A DNA stretch of 64,000 bases from Oxytricha trifallax (GCA_000711775.1 ARYC01000580.1:1-64000), one strand, 5' to 3'; counted from the stretch's first letter, positions 23,290 to 36,660 are shown. Translations and numbers: made by a program. Notes: generated by a model not told the origin, from the letters alone.

Positions 23290-24800
23290 AAAAAGTTTAA
23301 TCTTCGATACCTTGCAATAATCTAGTATAGGTCTCAACAATTGCAAATCTTAGCTGTTGAGAGTATGATACAGATCAGGATCTTGAAACTTGGAAACATT
23401 TACAAAACTTTATTTGCTAGCAATGTTCAGAATCATTAGTGTGTCTGGTAAATATTTTTGGCTGGAAGCTTCTCCTGAGTGCATCGCAAAGTCGACAATT
23501 GCATACAGTGCTTGAAATTTAGTTTATCTTGAGGAATCTGGACCTAATAGGGCAACTGCTAATGGATTGATAAAGTCTTATAGATATGAACCAAAATGCT
23601 CTCTAACTGCGTTTGCTTAGATTTGAAACAATTTCGCAGCCAAGTCTCAAGCACTCTTCGTCTGTAGCTTTAAGTGCTTATACGACATACTTGCAAAAAT
23701 TCATTTATGTCAAGCCTGTTCTCTACTCCATTTTAAGGCCATTTAATGTAATCAATTCGTTCTCAATAACTTTCTTATGTTATAGAAGATCATTACCAAG
23801 CGTTTAACGATATTTAATGCAGTTTCAGTATAAACTTTTTATCCTACTCTAACCAAAATAATTCTAAGAAATCCTGACATAGTCTTGAAAAGCTTTACTT
23901 CTTTATTTACCAAAAGTCCCTTGATTCAAAGTTTATTCAATCTTCTAAAGAATAGGCAGAAAAAGTTGATTTAGCTCATTATTTGAGTTAGTAACTACAT
24001 TTTCACAAATAGATGTAAGGCCGATAGACTAGCCATGAGAGGTTCGTTTAATTTTTATCATGATCTCTTCTTTATGAATTTGTAATGAGCTCATCGACTA
24101 TAACCTTAAATTATGGTGTCAACTAATTCTCGGCTGGGTTCTCTTGGCAAGTTTTTGAAGTTGGCAAATTTTAATAGCTCTGCAAACTTACAGTGAAATT
24201 CTAGGTTTATCTTTCAGACTTTGCAATATAATTCGAATTATTCCAGGTAATACTTGGGAATTGGTAATGAAATCTGAGTAGTCTTCACAAATTATAGATA
24301 TTATCAAAGCAATTAATTCTCTAACTTTCGAGATTTAATCCTTGAACATTACAATCAATTTTTTAAGACCTGGAATAATGAAGTTCATAAATCTCAACCT
24401 ATCTGGACTATCTGATATTGCTTCGAGAACTAGGGAAGGCGTTACTATCTTTTTTCCACTCAACATTTTTTATATTTTGGCATACAAAAGCCAAGAATGG
24501 CTCCATTAAATTAACTCCAACTAGTATTGAAATAGCACATAAACAACATCCAAATGACAGGGCTACTCCGAACTCATCATTTTCATCTTGCTCATCTTCG
24601 ATATTTACTCATTAAATGCATTCATCTAGTAGAGTAACTAAATCTTAATAGCATTAATTAATCCTGGCATGCTCGTCTTCAGCTAAAGAGTCCAAAATTT
24701 AATCCGACTGCTCCAATCTTCTCATTATCGCTTTTAGCAGATAAAGCAGTGCAATCGCAGATCATTGAATTGTAATTGAATCATCTCGTACTGTACATTG
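23290..24800 (-). pseudogene. Importin-beta (karyopherin beta-1) gene piece, frameshifted
   Basis: Importin-beta carries cargo through nuclear pores using HEAT repeats and RanGTP. On the minus strand, segments in changing frames match the family in order: an acidic segment EDEQDENDEFGVALSFGCC near 24605-24545 (the EDDDDWN... HEAT-8 loop region), FVCQNIKNVEWKKR, VLPGIIRIILQSLKDKPRIS, LFLPILQKIEQTLNQGTFG, KYVVQALKATDEECLRLGCE, then QKYLPDTLMILNIASKQSF and AIVETYTRLLQGIED at the end. The span covers roughly the middle to late HEAT repeats; the N-terminal third and the extreme C-terminus are absent. Several frame changes suggest a decayed gene copy or MDSs broken by small eliminated segments. Confidence 0.75.
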
Positions 24801-25429
24801 GTTTTTGTTCATTAAATTAAATTTATCACATATTAAAAACATGACTGTTATATTCGAGCTTTGTTAATCTTTGATTTTAGTGTATGCCAATTTACCTATT
24901 TTTTATGCATTTTATCGATATAAGTAAGCTGATATATAGTTTTTGTTATTTTTAAATAAAAGTTTTTACAAATTATTGAAATACAACAAGCCAAATTATT
25001 TAAAGGAGAAGTGAATTATAAGATTTTATAAGTTATTTTTCAATAAAGTTAGTGTTATGTAATCTTATGCAATTTGAGTAACGCAGAATGCAAATCAAAA
25101 TTTTAGAAATTGCTTAATTATTTTATTTTCAAAACGCTATTTCTTCATACTTTAATCCTGTAGAAAGTATAAAAAAGTATATTTCAAGATAATTATTTAC
25201 TTACTTTACAAGTTTTTAAAGTTATTTGAATAAAGAAACAGAAGTTTTCTTAAGATTTCATAATATTTTCCCTTCAATTATATATTAATATAGAAATACG
25301 TAGTTTTTTTCTATTTTTTCATTATTAATCACAAAATTTATTTAAAAAAATAAAATGATCTACACTTTATTTATATTTTGATCTCTATAGTTTATCAATA
25401 AAGATAATGCATTATTTTAAGGCAAATTG
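24801..25429. other. AT-rich non-coding stretch
   Basis: No gene or repeat seen. Confidence 0.5.
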
Positions 25430-25509
25430 AAATTAATAATTAAGTTTATACGCTAACTCATAGATTTAGGCTAAACAATAAATTCTATATAATGATTTAT
25501 AACGTCTTT

Positions 25510-25870
25510 CAAATTACCATGACTTCTTAGAATGTCTCTTCTCTGCTCTCAACCTCGAAGCATGATCCTCTTTCTCATAGCAATTGATATAGTCCTAGTA
25601 CATCATTTGTTGGGCATGTTAAAAATAAAATTATCTGCAACTCGGAGAGTACACGAGACAGGGCTGGTTAAAATATCAGAAATATCCTAAATATAAATTA
25701 TATTTCATGATACTTCTAAGGAATAATAGGTACGTCACCTTATAAGTCGGATCATAAATTTAATTTAAATCTGCAATTGGACAGTAGAAGCAATTATTAG
25801 ATGCTTTGAAGATTACAGTAATTAAAGCTACCAATTATTGGCTCTTTGTGCTCAAATTTAAGATTTTTCT
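25510..25870 (-). CDS. Candidate small Cys-containing gene with a 75-bp intron
   Basis: Minus-strand coding pieces ADLNQIYDPTYK and PCLVYSPSCRQFYFQHAQQ, continuing MMYQDYINCYEKEDHASRLR and AEKRHSKKSW, are joined if a 75-bp GT...AG intron at 25738-25664 is removed (GTGACG donor, TTTAACCAG acceptor). A further possible acceptor CCAATTGCAG precedes ADLNQ. The C-terminal part is rich in charged and Cys residues, like small mitochondrial or CHCH-type proteins, but I cannot name it. Start and stop are not fixed. It is one of the clearest small host-gene signals in the window. Confidence 0.4.
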
Positions 25871-26458
25871 TATTTAATTACTTTTTAAAGCCAATACATA
25901 CTGAAATCTCTGTTATAAAATAAATATCTAAGTTATGAAGATATTCTTGCTATTGTTAAGCTTTATTCAATTTCATTAATTTGACAATATTCATTAGTTG
26001 ACATATATGATATAAAGATATAAGAAAAGATTTAATTATCAGCAATATAGATAAGTATAACTAATTAGCCAAATTAAATTATGCCTAATCTTATTACTTT
26101 AATAATTATGCATTTCTTTATTATTTGAGTAAAAAAATTCAATAATTTTACGCTTAAACTAATAGACTTTATTTAATGAGTAAGCGTGAATTTAATATGA
26201 ATATCTTTTTTTAAATTAGCTTTAAAATAATTAATTAATTCTTAAGGTAGATATTAAATTCTTTAAATAAATTTAAATTGAGTTTAAGCCAACAATAAGA
26301 ATAATAAGGATAGATTTATATCAGAAATAAAATGACGTAAGGATAGTTTAAGTACATGATATCAATTACTTCAAATGCTTTACAATGAATTGATGTTTAA
26401 ATCATAATTGATATAAATATGAAGTTAATTTAATTATGCTTTGAGTTAATTTTAAAAT
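25871..26458. other. AT-rich spacer
   Basis: Nothing supported. Confidence 0.4.
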
Positions 26459-27524
26459 GACAGAGAAACTTGTCTTAACTATACCAAATGATGATGTTAT
26501 TTGATCATATTGCTTATAATGAAGATTTCTTGGAAGATGTTCTTTGACTAGTTTCATTATATGTGAATGGTTTAGACGAATAATAATTGGTATTTACTCT
26601 AAAAAACTGATTTAACAGTCAGCATCTCATCGAATTTTAGTGAAATTTTTAGAATCAAGCAATAATGTAACAGTATGTGGATTTGTCTACAATATTAAAT
26701 AAACACTAAGAAATAAATGGTATATCCTACAATTCAAAGAATTATTTATAAGGGTATGAATGAAATCAGCAAACAAGAGTAATTATATTCGAGAAGATCC
26801 TTTAGCAAAATTATTATAATAATAGAATCTACAAAGCTATATATATACAATTTATAACCTTTGCTTTTTTAATTTTAATTTTGTTTGTATTAGTTAAAAG
26901 TAATCTTAGATGGGCTCTAATGTTATAGAACAATTAATAATGGCATTATAAAAAACTAATAATTTACTAGATAGAATATGGGTGTTTTACGATTCCAATG
27001 TTAACCTGAAAAGGATGTAGTCAATCAAAAGACAAAGAAAATCGCACTAATAAGAATTAATCAAGGCTTTTGTATTATTAATATATATATAAACTGGCAA
27101 TAGAGTAGATAAAAATATATGATTTCCATAAAAAAATATTCTACATTTGAGAATATTATGTAATAAAACTAATCAATTAACAAAAGCAAATGTTAAATGA
27201 TAATATAGTACTTAGATGCCTCATTATATCAGTTATTAATAATATAAAATATCGTAATCTATTTTACTCTAAAGATCTTAAAGAAGAGGGAGTTTTATGA
27301 TTATGGAGAAGATTACAATTCCTCACCCCAAACTAGCAAATAATTTGTAGGTTATAGTAATTGATGCTTATGCTAAAAAAGCGAAGTTGATGAAGATCTC
27401 ATCAAGGTATGAATCTAGTCAGGCAACAAGAGAAAACAGTAAGATCTTAGTTATTGAGCATTTTAGCATTTATTAATTGAAGATTGGTTACAAAATCATG
27501 GTAAATTGCATAGATATAATTTGA
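26459..27524 (+). CDS. Candidate gene or MDS cluster, three consecutive ORFs
   Basis: Coding-like pieces follow one another on the plus strand: MTEKLVLTIPNDDVI (26459), LLFDHIAYNEDFLEDVL, 26544-26759 (SASHRILVKFLESSNNVTVC), 26760-27122 (120 codons, MKSANKSNYIREDPLAKLL ... MGSNVIEQLIMALQKTNNLL) and 27297-27524 (75 codons, MIMEKITIPHPKLANNLQ). Frame changes or introns separate them. SASHRILVKFLE and GSNVIEQLI faintly recall Pumilio-type helical repeats, but the match is too weak to name. Codon content is clearly better than in the AT-rich flanks. Confidence 0.35.
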
Positions 27525-28535
27525 ATATGATATACAAATAAATAAATTTTGAATTGCTTTCCCAAGAACTAAGCATAAAGCAGATAATAGCAATAGCATA
27601 ATTAATTAAAACTACAAGAAAATGAAAAAATAGAAATATGGGGATAGACTGCTATTATATGGATGAATAATAATGAGCATTTAAAAATCAATTCAATTAA
27701 ATTGAATTGAATTCTATATAATCCTAAAATGAAAATTGCAGTTTTATTTATTTTTAATTTGCAAATATTGATCAATCTTCTAAGTAAATATAGAAAATAA
27801 TAATTAATTATATAATTAAACTTGATCTTTAATTATATAGTGATTAAATTGCACTTTTATTTCATCTTATTTCTCTTTCCATAATTATCTTTTATATCTC
27901 CTTTACCATTTTTTACTCTATTTAACTTTTAAGTGGGGATTTCTGCATGAATTATAATTGTTCCTTCGGACTTAATCAAACCTTTCCTCCTTATAATCAA
28001 TATAATTAATTATATTTATAGATTATGATTAATATAGTATTGATATAACTGAATTAATATATAATAATTAAACACAAGTTAAAATTTAAATCTTAAAAAT
28101 TAATCATTATAATAGTGTAAAATACATAGTAATATGAAAAATATACGTCTCAACAAAATAAATAATCATATTTTCATATATTTAAAAAATGAAAATCCTG
28201 TTAAAATAATTTTTTTGATAAGTTATAAATAAACTTTTTTATAATTAAAACTTAAATAACATAATAAATGGAAGTAAATTAGGAATAAATGAATTTTGTT
28301 TTTCTTATTGATTAAAATATTGATTTATATTATTAATAAAAATAATAAATCTAAATCAAAGCACTTTCAATAAGAGAATTGTAATAACTTGAAAGAAAAA
28401 AAATATTTAAAAACTTTTAGAATATTATTGTTTAATGGTGCTTCTAGAAATACTTTAGTAATATTTTGAATGCCAAAATCTTCTTATATATTTCTCAGTT
28501 GCTTCTTCACATCTCAATGTATTCTAATTTGGCAT
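27525..28535. other. AT-rich non-coding stretch
   Basis: Nothing supported. Confidence 0.5.
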
Positions 28536-28800
28536 AAAACCCCATTAGTCAATTAAGAACGATAAATAGGAGATAAGAACAATTAAATTAAAAATATAAT
28601 TATTATTGGCGTAAATTAATAATGTTTGGGCTAATTATTAAAACCATTGGCTCGATTAATTGTCTCTATAAAATAAACCAATCAAGGTGAAAAAATTTTA
28701 TTTTAGCCTTATTATATTTAATTTCAGCCAATTATAATTATATTTTAGTTTAATTGTTCTTATCTCCTAATCTTCATTCTTAATTGACTAATGGGGTTTT
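28536..28800. mobile_element. MITE with AAAACCCC ends, 265 bp
   Basis: Terminal inverted repeats of about 75 bp: AAAACCCCATTAGTCAATTA at the left and its near-exact inverse at the right, ending GGGGTTTT. Subterminal GGAGATAAGAACAATTAAA is also mirrored. There is no coding capacity. The flanks (GGCAT / AAATG) give no clear target duplication. Related ends occur at 34876 and, inverted, at 38651. The first eight bases are one C4A4 telomere unit of hypotrichs, as in TBEs, but the rest is unrelated to TBE ends. Confidence 0.75.
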
Positions 28801-29566
28801 AAATGTTTCAATTAAATGTCTCGAGGGACTCCTATCACACCGTTGTATCTGAAATTGCGACAATTATGCTTAAATTTTACTCTAAAATCATGAAGATTCT
28901 AGAATAATCATTTAAAAAAGTAAAATATTTGTCAACTTTTATCAATTAAATATGAACAAACAATCTTCGAGCTAAGCTGTAGATGTTGGCATTGATTATT
29001 TGTTGTTTAATTTTTATATTTACCTCTATATTAATTTTGTTAAAAGGATTTTAGGAGTTTACAAATTACAAATGTTATTTGATTTTCTTATCATGATTTA
29101 TGAAAATGTACATTTTAACTATATCCCTTTTGCTGTCAAATTAGTAGTTTACTCTTAATCTCTCTAATCATAAATTTTATTGGGATTTTGTTAAATATAA
29201 ACTATAATTAATTCAGAATTTTATTCTCCTAGCAAATTAAGGGGGAAATACAACAGAACATTTTTATAAGGCGAAACTTGAACTAAGATAAACCACATAT
29301 ATCTTAGTGATCAGACAAAATGCTGAAGTTTATATTCAGGCAATTTTATAAATAGCTGATTAAATGGAGCATATTATACCCTATGCATTTAACTCGACAC
29401 CATTCCACAATATTATAATATATAAATTAGTTTTTATGAAAATATCCTCAAATGTAAGTTACATTGGTAGCATATATAATGCTGTTTTCCTCTAGTTGGG
29501 GTTATTTTTCTTATTATATTAAGAGATAGTGTTATAGTAGCATCCAATAAAATTATCTTACTTTTG
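28801..29566. other. AT-rich spacer
   Basis: Nothing supported. Confidence 0.5.
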
Positions 29567-29794
29567 TCAATGCAAGATATACCATAAATTTTTTAGTTAA
29601 TGGATTATAAGGTTTCTCCAATAAAAGAGTACTTTTTAGATTATTTACTAATAGCTTATTATCTACTCTTCTAAAACACCTCTTTGAATTCTTCGCACAA
29701 ATTTGAACAAGATTATATTACAATAGATTCCAGATAAATTAATTGAAGAAGCTTTGTGTTCAAGATCTTCTATCACTTCTGCCCTGCCAGTCAT
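29567..29794 (-). CDS. Hypothetical small protein, 75 aa, low confidence
   Basis: ATG to TGA on the minus strand. The first half is protein-like (MTGRAEVIEDLEHKASSINL, then SGIYCNIILFKFVRRIQRG); the second half is more AT-driven. No family is recognised. It could be an N-terminal exon running into eliminated or intronic DNA. Confidence 0.3.
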
Positions 29795-32429
29795 TTATAT
29801 ATTGGTAATTATTGCTGAATTATTTACTATAAAAAAGGGCAAGGGTCTAATTATTAGTGATATCATACTAAATAATTTCACTGTAAATCTGTGACTATTT
29901 ACAGCATTTGCTAGAAGGTAAGCCGTAAGATGTCTAAGTTTTAATGATTGAGCAATTTTCAATTAATCCTCAATTCACTTCAATTTATTAAACGAGTGGA
30001 GGTTTCATATAATAATTTTTAAAAAAAAGTAAAATCGATATAAATTCCTTATAAATATACGAACTGAAAAAAGAAGATTAGGAGAAATAATGAAATGATT
30101 ATCACTGACTTATAGAACCAATATTTTTCAGTATAATCTTTCCTTTTTAGAAATAGAGCTATAACAGTTTAATAGGGCATTAAAATATGTAGTAGTCACT
30201 CTCGTAAAATATACATGATACTTCAGTTTTCTCCTCAGTAATAGAATTATACAAATAGATTTTATGTAAAATGAGTTGATAAGCATTTGCTTCTATATCA
30301 TTAAGTGAAAATTTAATATATATCTTATTTATAAAAGATTTATACAATATCAGAGATAAACTCTAGATGATGTGCATTTGAGGTACAGTAAAAACAACAG
30401 ATAAGTCAAAAGAGAGAGAACAGTATATTTATGGTGAGTCTAAGATGAAACTGTTGAACGATTGAAATAGAAACTAACTACAATACAAATCTAATTTTTA
30501 TATTATCAGCTCTTATCCAAATTAGCCATCATAAATTCTGTAAATTATCATTTAGATTAAATATATAACTAAAAGGAATTTTGCTTTTAAAATCCTATTA
30601 TTTTAGCGAAAAGAAACATACAAATCAATTATTTATATAATATCACAAATTAAGTAATAACGATTGTGAATCAAAATCGAATAACGCTATAAATTATTTT
30701 AGATATTTTTAACGATTCTAATACTGTATTTTAATTATAACTATCCCCTTTTTTAAAAATTAATTATTAGATAAATTTTTATGTTTTAATGACTTTATTA
30801 TATATATTATTTATAATAATGCCTTATATTCCAATTAAGTTTTGTAATGTAATTTTTATAAATGAAAAATTATTGTTTTATTTTAATTAAATCTAATCTT
30901 GTATAAATTAAATTAACTGTTTCACTAGATTAATTTTAATTTATTGTGATTTAAATGCAATTTAAAATAACTTTTTCAGTTGTATTTTGATCTAAAATGT
31001 GTATAATTTTCATCAAAACTATTATTGAAATATGTATAATCTTTAGTATTTAATGATAATTTATAATGGGAATAGGTGAATTGGTAAATGTCTAGATGTG
31101 AGAATTGCCTCTTTCAGTGGTATTTCTGCTATTAATTGAGTAATTGAATATTCAGAAAAAATTTAGTATAGTTGGTGTTTTGGCAGGAAACATTTCACTA
31201 TAAAAACCTAAAATAAATTCTAGATATAGTGTCAAATTCATCTCAAGTTCTTGAGAAACTAAAATAATCGTGATATTTAACACATTCAGTGATGGTTAAA
31301 TAATCTATTGCTTTTTACTCAATTTTTGAGTTATCTTATTTTTAAGTATTAAGCATTTTAATTTAAATCATAAATGTAACTAAAATTGGAAAATTTATTA
31401 CACTCTAAATTAAATAATTAATTATTAAATTAAATTAAATTAAAAATCAACAAGGAAAGTAACTAAATATTATAAAAATATTGAATATATAGATTAGCTC
31501 TTCTACTTAAGAGTTAAATTTGTCTTTAACATAAAGATAATGAAATAACGATTTTTATCAAAATTAATAAATTTTGATAAATTTGTTTTAATTTCTCACT
31601 TAATCTAAATTATTAAATTCAATAATTAAACATTTTTCCCAGATAATAATCTAAATTAAATAATAATGATTAATTTACTTTTAAATAACTCCTTCTCCCT
31701 CGTTTTTGACTGATTTTTATATCTTTAGTTTTTCTTCAGTTCCCTTTGATTTTGTTCTTATATAATCCATCTATTGTCCCCTTTATATCAATTTAGTAGT
31801 GTTAAAAATAAACTATTTTATTTTGTGTATTTTTTTCTATCTATATTTCTTATCATAAATATGTTAAAATAAGATATGTAGATTTGTGATAGCTTGGTTA
31901 ATAGCAAAAACATAAAAAGATAAAGACTGGGAAATAAAAAAATGAAAAAAAAAATCTTGGTAACTGAGACATCATGCAATGTAGTATATAAATGATGATT
32001 AGTTTCACATTGCTACAATATTGAGTATTTTAATAAAAAGTTAAAATAGCAAATTGAAATTTAAGACATAAGGACTTAAATCAAATTAGATTAATTAACT
32101 GAAAGTTATAATCATAAGAGGTTAAAAAACATTCAACTTTAGCAAAATATTAACAATCAATCAGTAATTTAAATTCTATAGAATGAGATAACAGTTTGCT
32201 TGTTTAATTTATTGCGAAGATCCTTAAAATAACTATTATGCCAATTAAATAATATCAGAATTTTTTTAATTTTTAAGGTTTCTACTGCCAAAGTATCTTA
32301 TTAGTTTTAAGGCCATGAATATAATACACTTTTAAGAACTCACGACAATGGCTCCAGAAAATTTTTGATATAAAATTAATGATTAGTAAAAGTGAAAGTG
32401 TTATCAGTATAATGTATTTTCAATGTATT
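29795..32429. other. AT-rich non-coding stretch
   Basis: No coherent frame, terminal repeats or tandem array seen. Confidence 0.5.
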
Positions 32430-34140
32430 GTCACGTCGACACCTTTATCATGGTCATGATCACCATAGTCACGAGGATCACAAGGGCAGTTTCCATATGA
32501 ATATGTAACTGGCGAGTTGAAAGAGACTTTTGTTGTAAGTGCTCTTTTATGTAATTCAAAAAACTAACGCTGAAATTATGCATTTTCAAGTGATAGTCAC
32601 TAGGTCTGCATAGCGAAGTCATGTTAAAAATGATCACGTTTATGATCACAAAGACCAATATGCAGTAACCACGTGACTATATAACTGGTGAGTTGAGGAG
32701 AAGTCGTGATACCTGCAATATTTTCAAGTAAATCGACATATTATCACTTATATCATGCATTTTCATTTAATGGACACGGGTCTCCGTGGTCGTGATCTTT
32801 GTATAAAATGTAACTCTAATGGTCACGATGACCACTAGAACAGCAACAACATGACAACGTAACTGGTGAATTAAGAGTGGTCATGATCACTACTATTTTT
32901 CTACATCATTCTACATATTAATACTAAAACATGCATTTTAAAATTATAATCATGTGGTAACATTGATAATGGTCACGAAGTTCACGAGTACAGAGTCTAT
33001 GTGACCACGTCATTGATGAAATGAAGGGTTTTTATTTTACCAATTGGATTTTAAGTCTACTATTCAACTATCAAATCTTTCATTGCCAAGTGATAAACAT
33101 ATGTCACACTAATCATGGTCGCTATGGTGACAATCATATCAATGGTTATGTAATATAAGTCACTGTAATCATCGCAAGGAAACTAGGGCGAAGACCACAA
33201 AACAACATAAATGATGAGTTAAAAGTGTTAGTGGAAACGGTTCTATTTTGAAGTCAAACAAAAGAATTATAACTGTAATCGTGCATTTCTCAAAGAGATC
33301 AATAATATAAAAATAAATGATTAGTGAATAACCATTTAAATAATAAGAGTCATTTAAACCTCGCTGAACATGCACGAATCTTGTACCAGTAATAATTGAT
33401 CTTAAGAACTCGTAGATTTATACGGAAAATGAGCAATTTATGCAATTTACTTATAAAATCTTTAATTCTTCATTTTTTGGGATTTAATAGGACTTGCTAG
33501 AGGGGCATGGAAATTCATGTGGTGACTTGAAATTAAATAAATCAACTAAACTTAATATCTTTAACAAAATAATATTGAATCATGGAGTTAATTTAATTAA
33601 TATTTTTAAAAAAGAATCTCGTTAATAATCAATCACGGGCAGAGCTATCAAAATATAATTTACTTGTGACATTTACAGATACCTGGAAATATCGATTCTA
33701 GTAATTTTGACCTTGCTGAACTCGAATATCAAACCAGATTTGATTTATCTTATAAATGCGCAAAGTTACAGGCATCTTAGTCATATATGAAATGTTTAAT
33801 GTTAAGAAAACCATGAAGGCGGTGACCAAGTGAACACAATTACAGTTACTACGTTATTACGATTGCGGTTACAATGTGGCCATATAACTTGTTAGTTGAG
33901 TGTGATCGTTGTCACTGGTAAATAATTAGATCATTCGATGAATTAACATTGAAATCATTCTTTTTCAAGTGATTGTCACGTAGTCACAGTAGTCAGGGTC
34001 ATGGTTATGATCTCCATTCTCATTTTCATAGTCTAGATTACCACGATGGCATTGCCCACGTTACTATATAACTAATGAGTTTAGTGTGGTAGTGGTCACT
34101 TTTCTATTTTGAAGTCATTCGACGAATCGACATCGAAATG
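32430..34140. repeat. Diverged satellite-like array, unit about 175-185 bp
   Basis: The phrase ATATAACTGGTGAGTTGAG and variants recur at about 32507, 32680, 32858, 33010, 33210, 33885 and 34067, mostly 150-200 bases apart. It is followed by GTGGTCGTGATCACT-like and CGACGAATTGACAT-like blocks and TGCATTTTCAAGTGATNGTCACG, and preceded by rich GGTCATGATCACC dyads. The stretch 33390-33830 is not recognisable as the unit and may be an insertion or heavily decayed copies. Micronuclear satellites of similar unit size are known in Oxytricha; identity with those is not shown here. The ORFs in this region are by-products of the repeat. Confidence 0.75.
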
Positions 34141-34875
34141 TGAGTTTAATCATTAATAATAGTTAGATTTATAAATAATTTAAGCAAATTTATAAAGAAA
34201 TCAATAAATGTAGTGCAACTTGTTCTTATTCTATTTTAAACAATGTTTTCTGGAACATTCTATAAGCATATTGACGATATTTATTGCACAAGAAGCAGCA
34301 TTGTGTTTTTAAAAACCAATTATTTGAAGCATTGTTGTTTACTTAAAAATTGTTTTCAATTTTGTAGGTTGTCTAAGTTTTTTAGCAAAGACTTTAAACT
34401 AAATATCAAATTCTAAGATATATACGACTTTGCTAAGCTAAAATTATATATCTTTTAATATATTAGCTTATTTAATTTAATTCAATTTAATTTAATTTAT
34501 AATTTAATTTTAAATTTTCACTTCTGAAATTTCTTATTGTTCTTCTAGAAGCAAAAAATAGCAGTTAGTTATTATATGAAATCCCTCATCAACAGTTTCT
34601 TCAATAACATAAATTTATTATTAAAACCAATTTCATATTAGTAGCTAATTTTAGATAAATATTGTATTTAATTAAGGGAATCATTATAATGAACTATAAA
34701 ATCCCTAATCAATTACAATATTTTCATAATTTCACATAGAAATAAAATTTTAATTCATTATAATCTGTTTTTATATTTTAATGATCTTAATTTGTTTAGT
34801 TATTATTGATAAAAATAATTTTGATAATTATTTATAAGCCTTCAATAAAAATATTATATTTTAATATAAATAAAT
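34141..34875. other. AT-rich spacer
   Basis: Nothing supported; includes a short AATTTAATTT-type low-complexity run near 34470-34515. Confidence 0.5.
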
Positions 34876-35392
34876 AAAAGCCCTTAGATTAATTAAAACA
34901 CGAAGATCGAGGTTAATAAGAATTAAATTAAAAATTACTATTTACTGACTGAAATTCAATATAATTAAGTTATAATCAAATTTACGTACCTTAATTTGAT
35001 TATTTTAAAAGAACAATTAATCTTGCCAATAGTTAAATAATTAACCCAAACATAATAATTTTAATAAAATAGGAAATAATCATGAAATCAAAATTTAAAG
35101 ATTAAATAAAACAGTCATCATATGTTAAATACAAGTAAAATTATAATAAATTAGGAAAAAATGAAATAATTATAAGCTTAATTTGACATAATAAAGATTG
35201 TATACATTCAGTATTTTTATTAGGCATTTGATATTTAAATAAATATTACTTTATCTGATTTGATTGTTAACTAGATCACTAGTGGTGTGGAAATGTTTGA
35301 TATTATAAAACCCCAAGAGTAAAATTTCAACGAATTTTGCGAATTAAAATTTAATCAACAATGAATCAAATGCTAGTTTAAATATATAATCA

Positions 35393-35934
35393 TCATTCAA
35401 CAATCTTGCAAATCTTGTCGTAGTACTTCTTCTCCTCCTTGGTCATGGTTGAGCTGCCTGCCACGCTGGCCTTGATGTCGTTCTTGTACACAATCTCTTC
35501 CCAGTACCACCTTCTAAGCTGGTCCGTCTCCACCTTTTCCCACACGTCGGAGAAGTGATCGATGATGACACGGGGTGCCCAGGGGTTTGCGATGTAGACT
35601 GCCTGCAGCCCCGAGTACACCTTGTCCTGGCTCACCCTCTCAAGCTTCTACATTTCGGCGTTGACGAGGTCCACCTGGGCCTGGCTGGGTTGGGCATTGA
35701 AGTCGTTGAGATTGGTCGCGACGAGGTGCTCCCTCACTTCTTGTGAAATGCGCTTCAACTTGTAAGATGCTGCCAGGGACCTGGCCCAATGCCAAGTGAA
35801 CAGGAGATCCTCATGATCATCAGGATGAACTTCAAATCTCCAATTATGCTTTCATAAGAGGTCAAATCCTTTTCCCATCTCAAGAATTCGAAATTCCTGC
35901 AGACAAATTCAAGCCAGCAATAGGTGGCCTTCAT
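35393..35934 (-). CDS. Unrecognised protein, C-terminal gene of the 2.9-kb element
   Basis: From ATG 35934 (MKATYCWLEFVCRNFEFLRW) through YESIIGDLKFILMIMRIS, one frame change near 35790, then SLAASYKLKRISQEVREHL, LVNAEMQKLERVSQDKVYSG, WAPRVIIDHFSDVWEKV and a Lys/Glu-rich end (TKEEKKYYDKICKIVE) before TGA 35393. It is about 180 residues, helical in character, with no domain recognised. Codon use is GC-rich, unlike the surrounding DNA. Upstream on the same strand lie the other pieces of the element. Confidence 0.5.
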
Positions 35935-36326
35935 GATCCCCTTTTCCTTTGCTTCTTCTCCATTTCTAATCTCAAAGTTTTATATTTAAAATTAATTATA
36001 ATTATAATAGGGCTTAATAGATTTTAAATATTGGGAATTAAACTTTAATTGGCCTATTAAATATTTTAGTATTAAAAGTTTGCCTAACTTACCAAATCAG
36101 TGTTGCAGAGAAATTTGAGGGTAAAAACGCAAATGGGGACCAGCAAAGATAGTCATCCGAGAGCCCTTGAAAAGACGCATCGTCCTCTAATCTACGACAC
36201 AGACAATTGTTTCCCAGGCTGAGATAAACTTCAAATAAGAATGGTGGGGTTTTGGCACTTTTAATAGAGTATGGGTGATTCATCATTTCGCAGATTGGGT
36301 GGCCAAAACCAGAATCAATTACAGTA

Positions 36327-36660
36327 TCAGACAGCCTGCAGGCTCAAATGCTTCAGGGCATCGACCAAAGAGCATGCGAACGCGCCGGTGAGCCACCGCA
36401 TGTCCAAGTTTGATAGCTGCCTAGCCAGGGCCTGCGCATAGCGCCTCAGTTGCTTCCTATAGCCTATTAAGGGAGGTAAACATACTTTGTAGAGACAGGC
36501 AGGAGCATAGGGTTGAGGTCGCGGCACTTAATGAACCTGAATGACTTTTCCACTGGAGCCATGTCGTACTGGTAGGGGCCCAAGAAGAGTATGGGTACGT
36601 TAAGCTTCTGCAAGACGCTATTGGTATAGCTGCTACGGTGGTAGGACGCGTTGTCCATCA
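36327..36660 (-). pseudogene. DDE transposase C-terminal fragment
   Basis: LLMDNASYHRSSYTNSVLQK then LNVPILFLGPYQYDMAPVEK: second catalytic Asp in MDNASYH, 35-40 residues later the P-x-x-x-E of APVEKSF, as in IS630/Tc1-like (and DDE superfamily endonuclease) transposases. The N-terminal half with the first Asp was not found. In the next frame downstream YAQALARQLSNLDMRWLTGA and FACSLVDALKHLSLQAV could be its C-terminal helices. It is distinct from the TBE transposase. It may be the element's own decayed transposase or captured cargo. Confidence 0.6.

Noticed and set aside
32431-33375. Minus-strand ORFs within the tandem array
   Set aside because: They are by-products of satellite units.
35555-35746. 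Plus-strand ORF in the 2.9-kb element
   Set aside because: Shadow of the minus-strand coding piece, which has better residue content.
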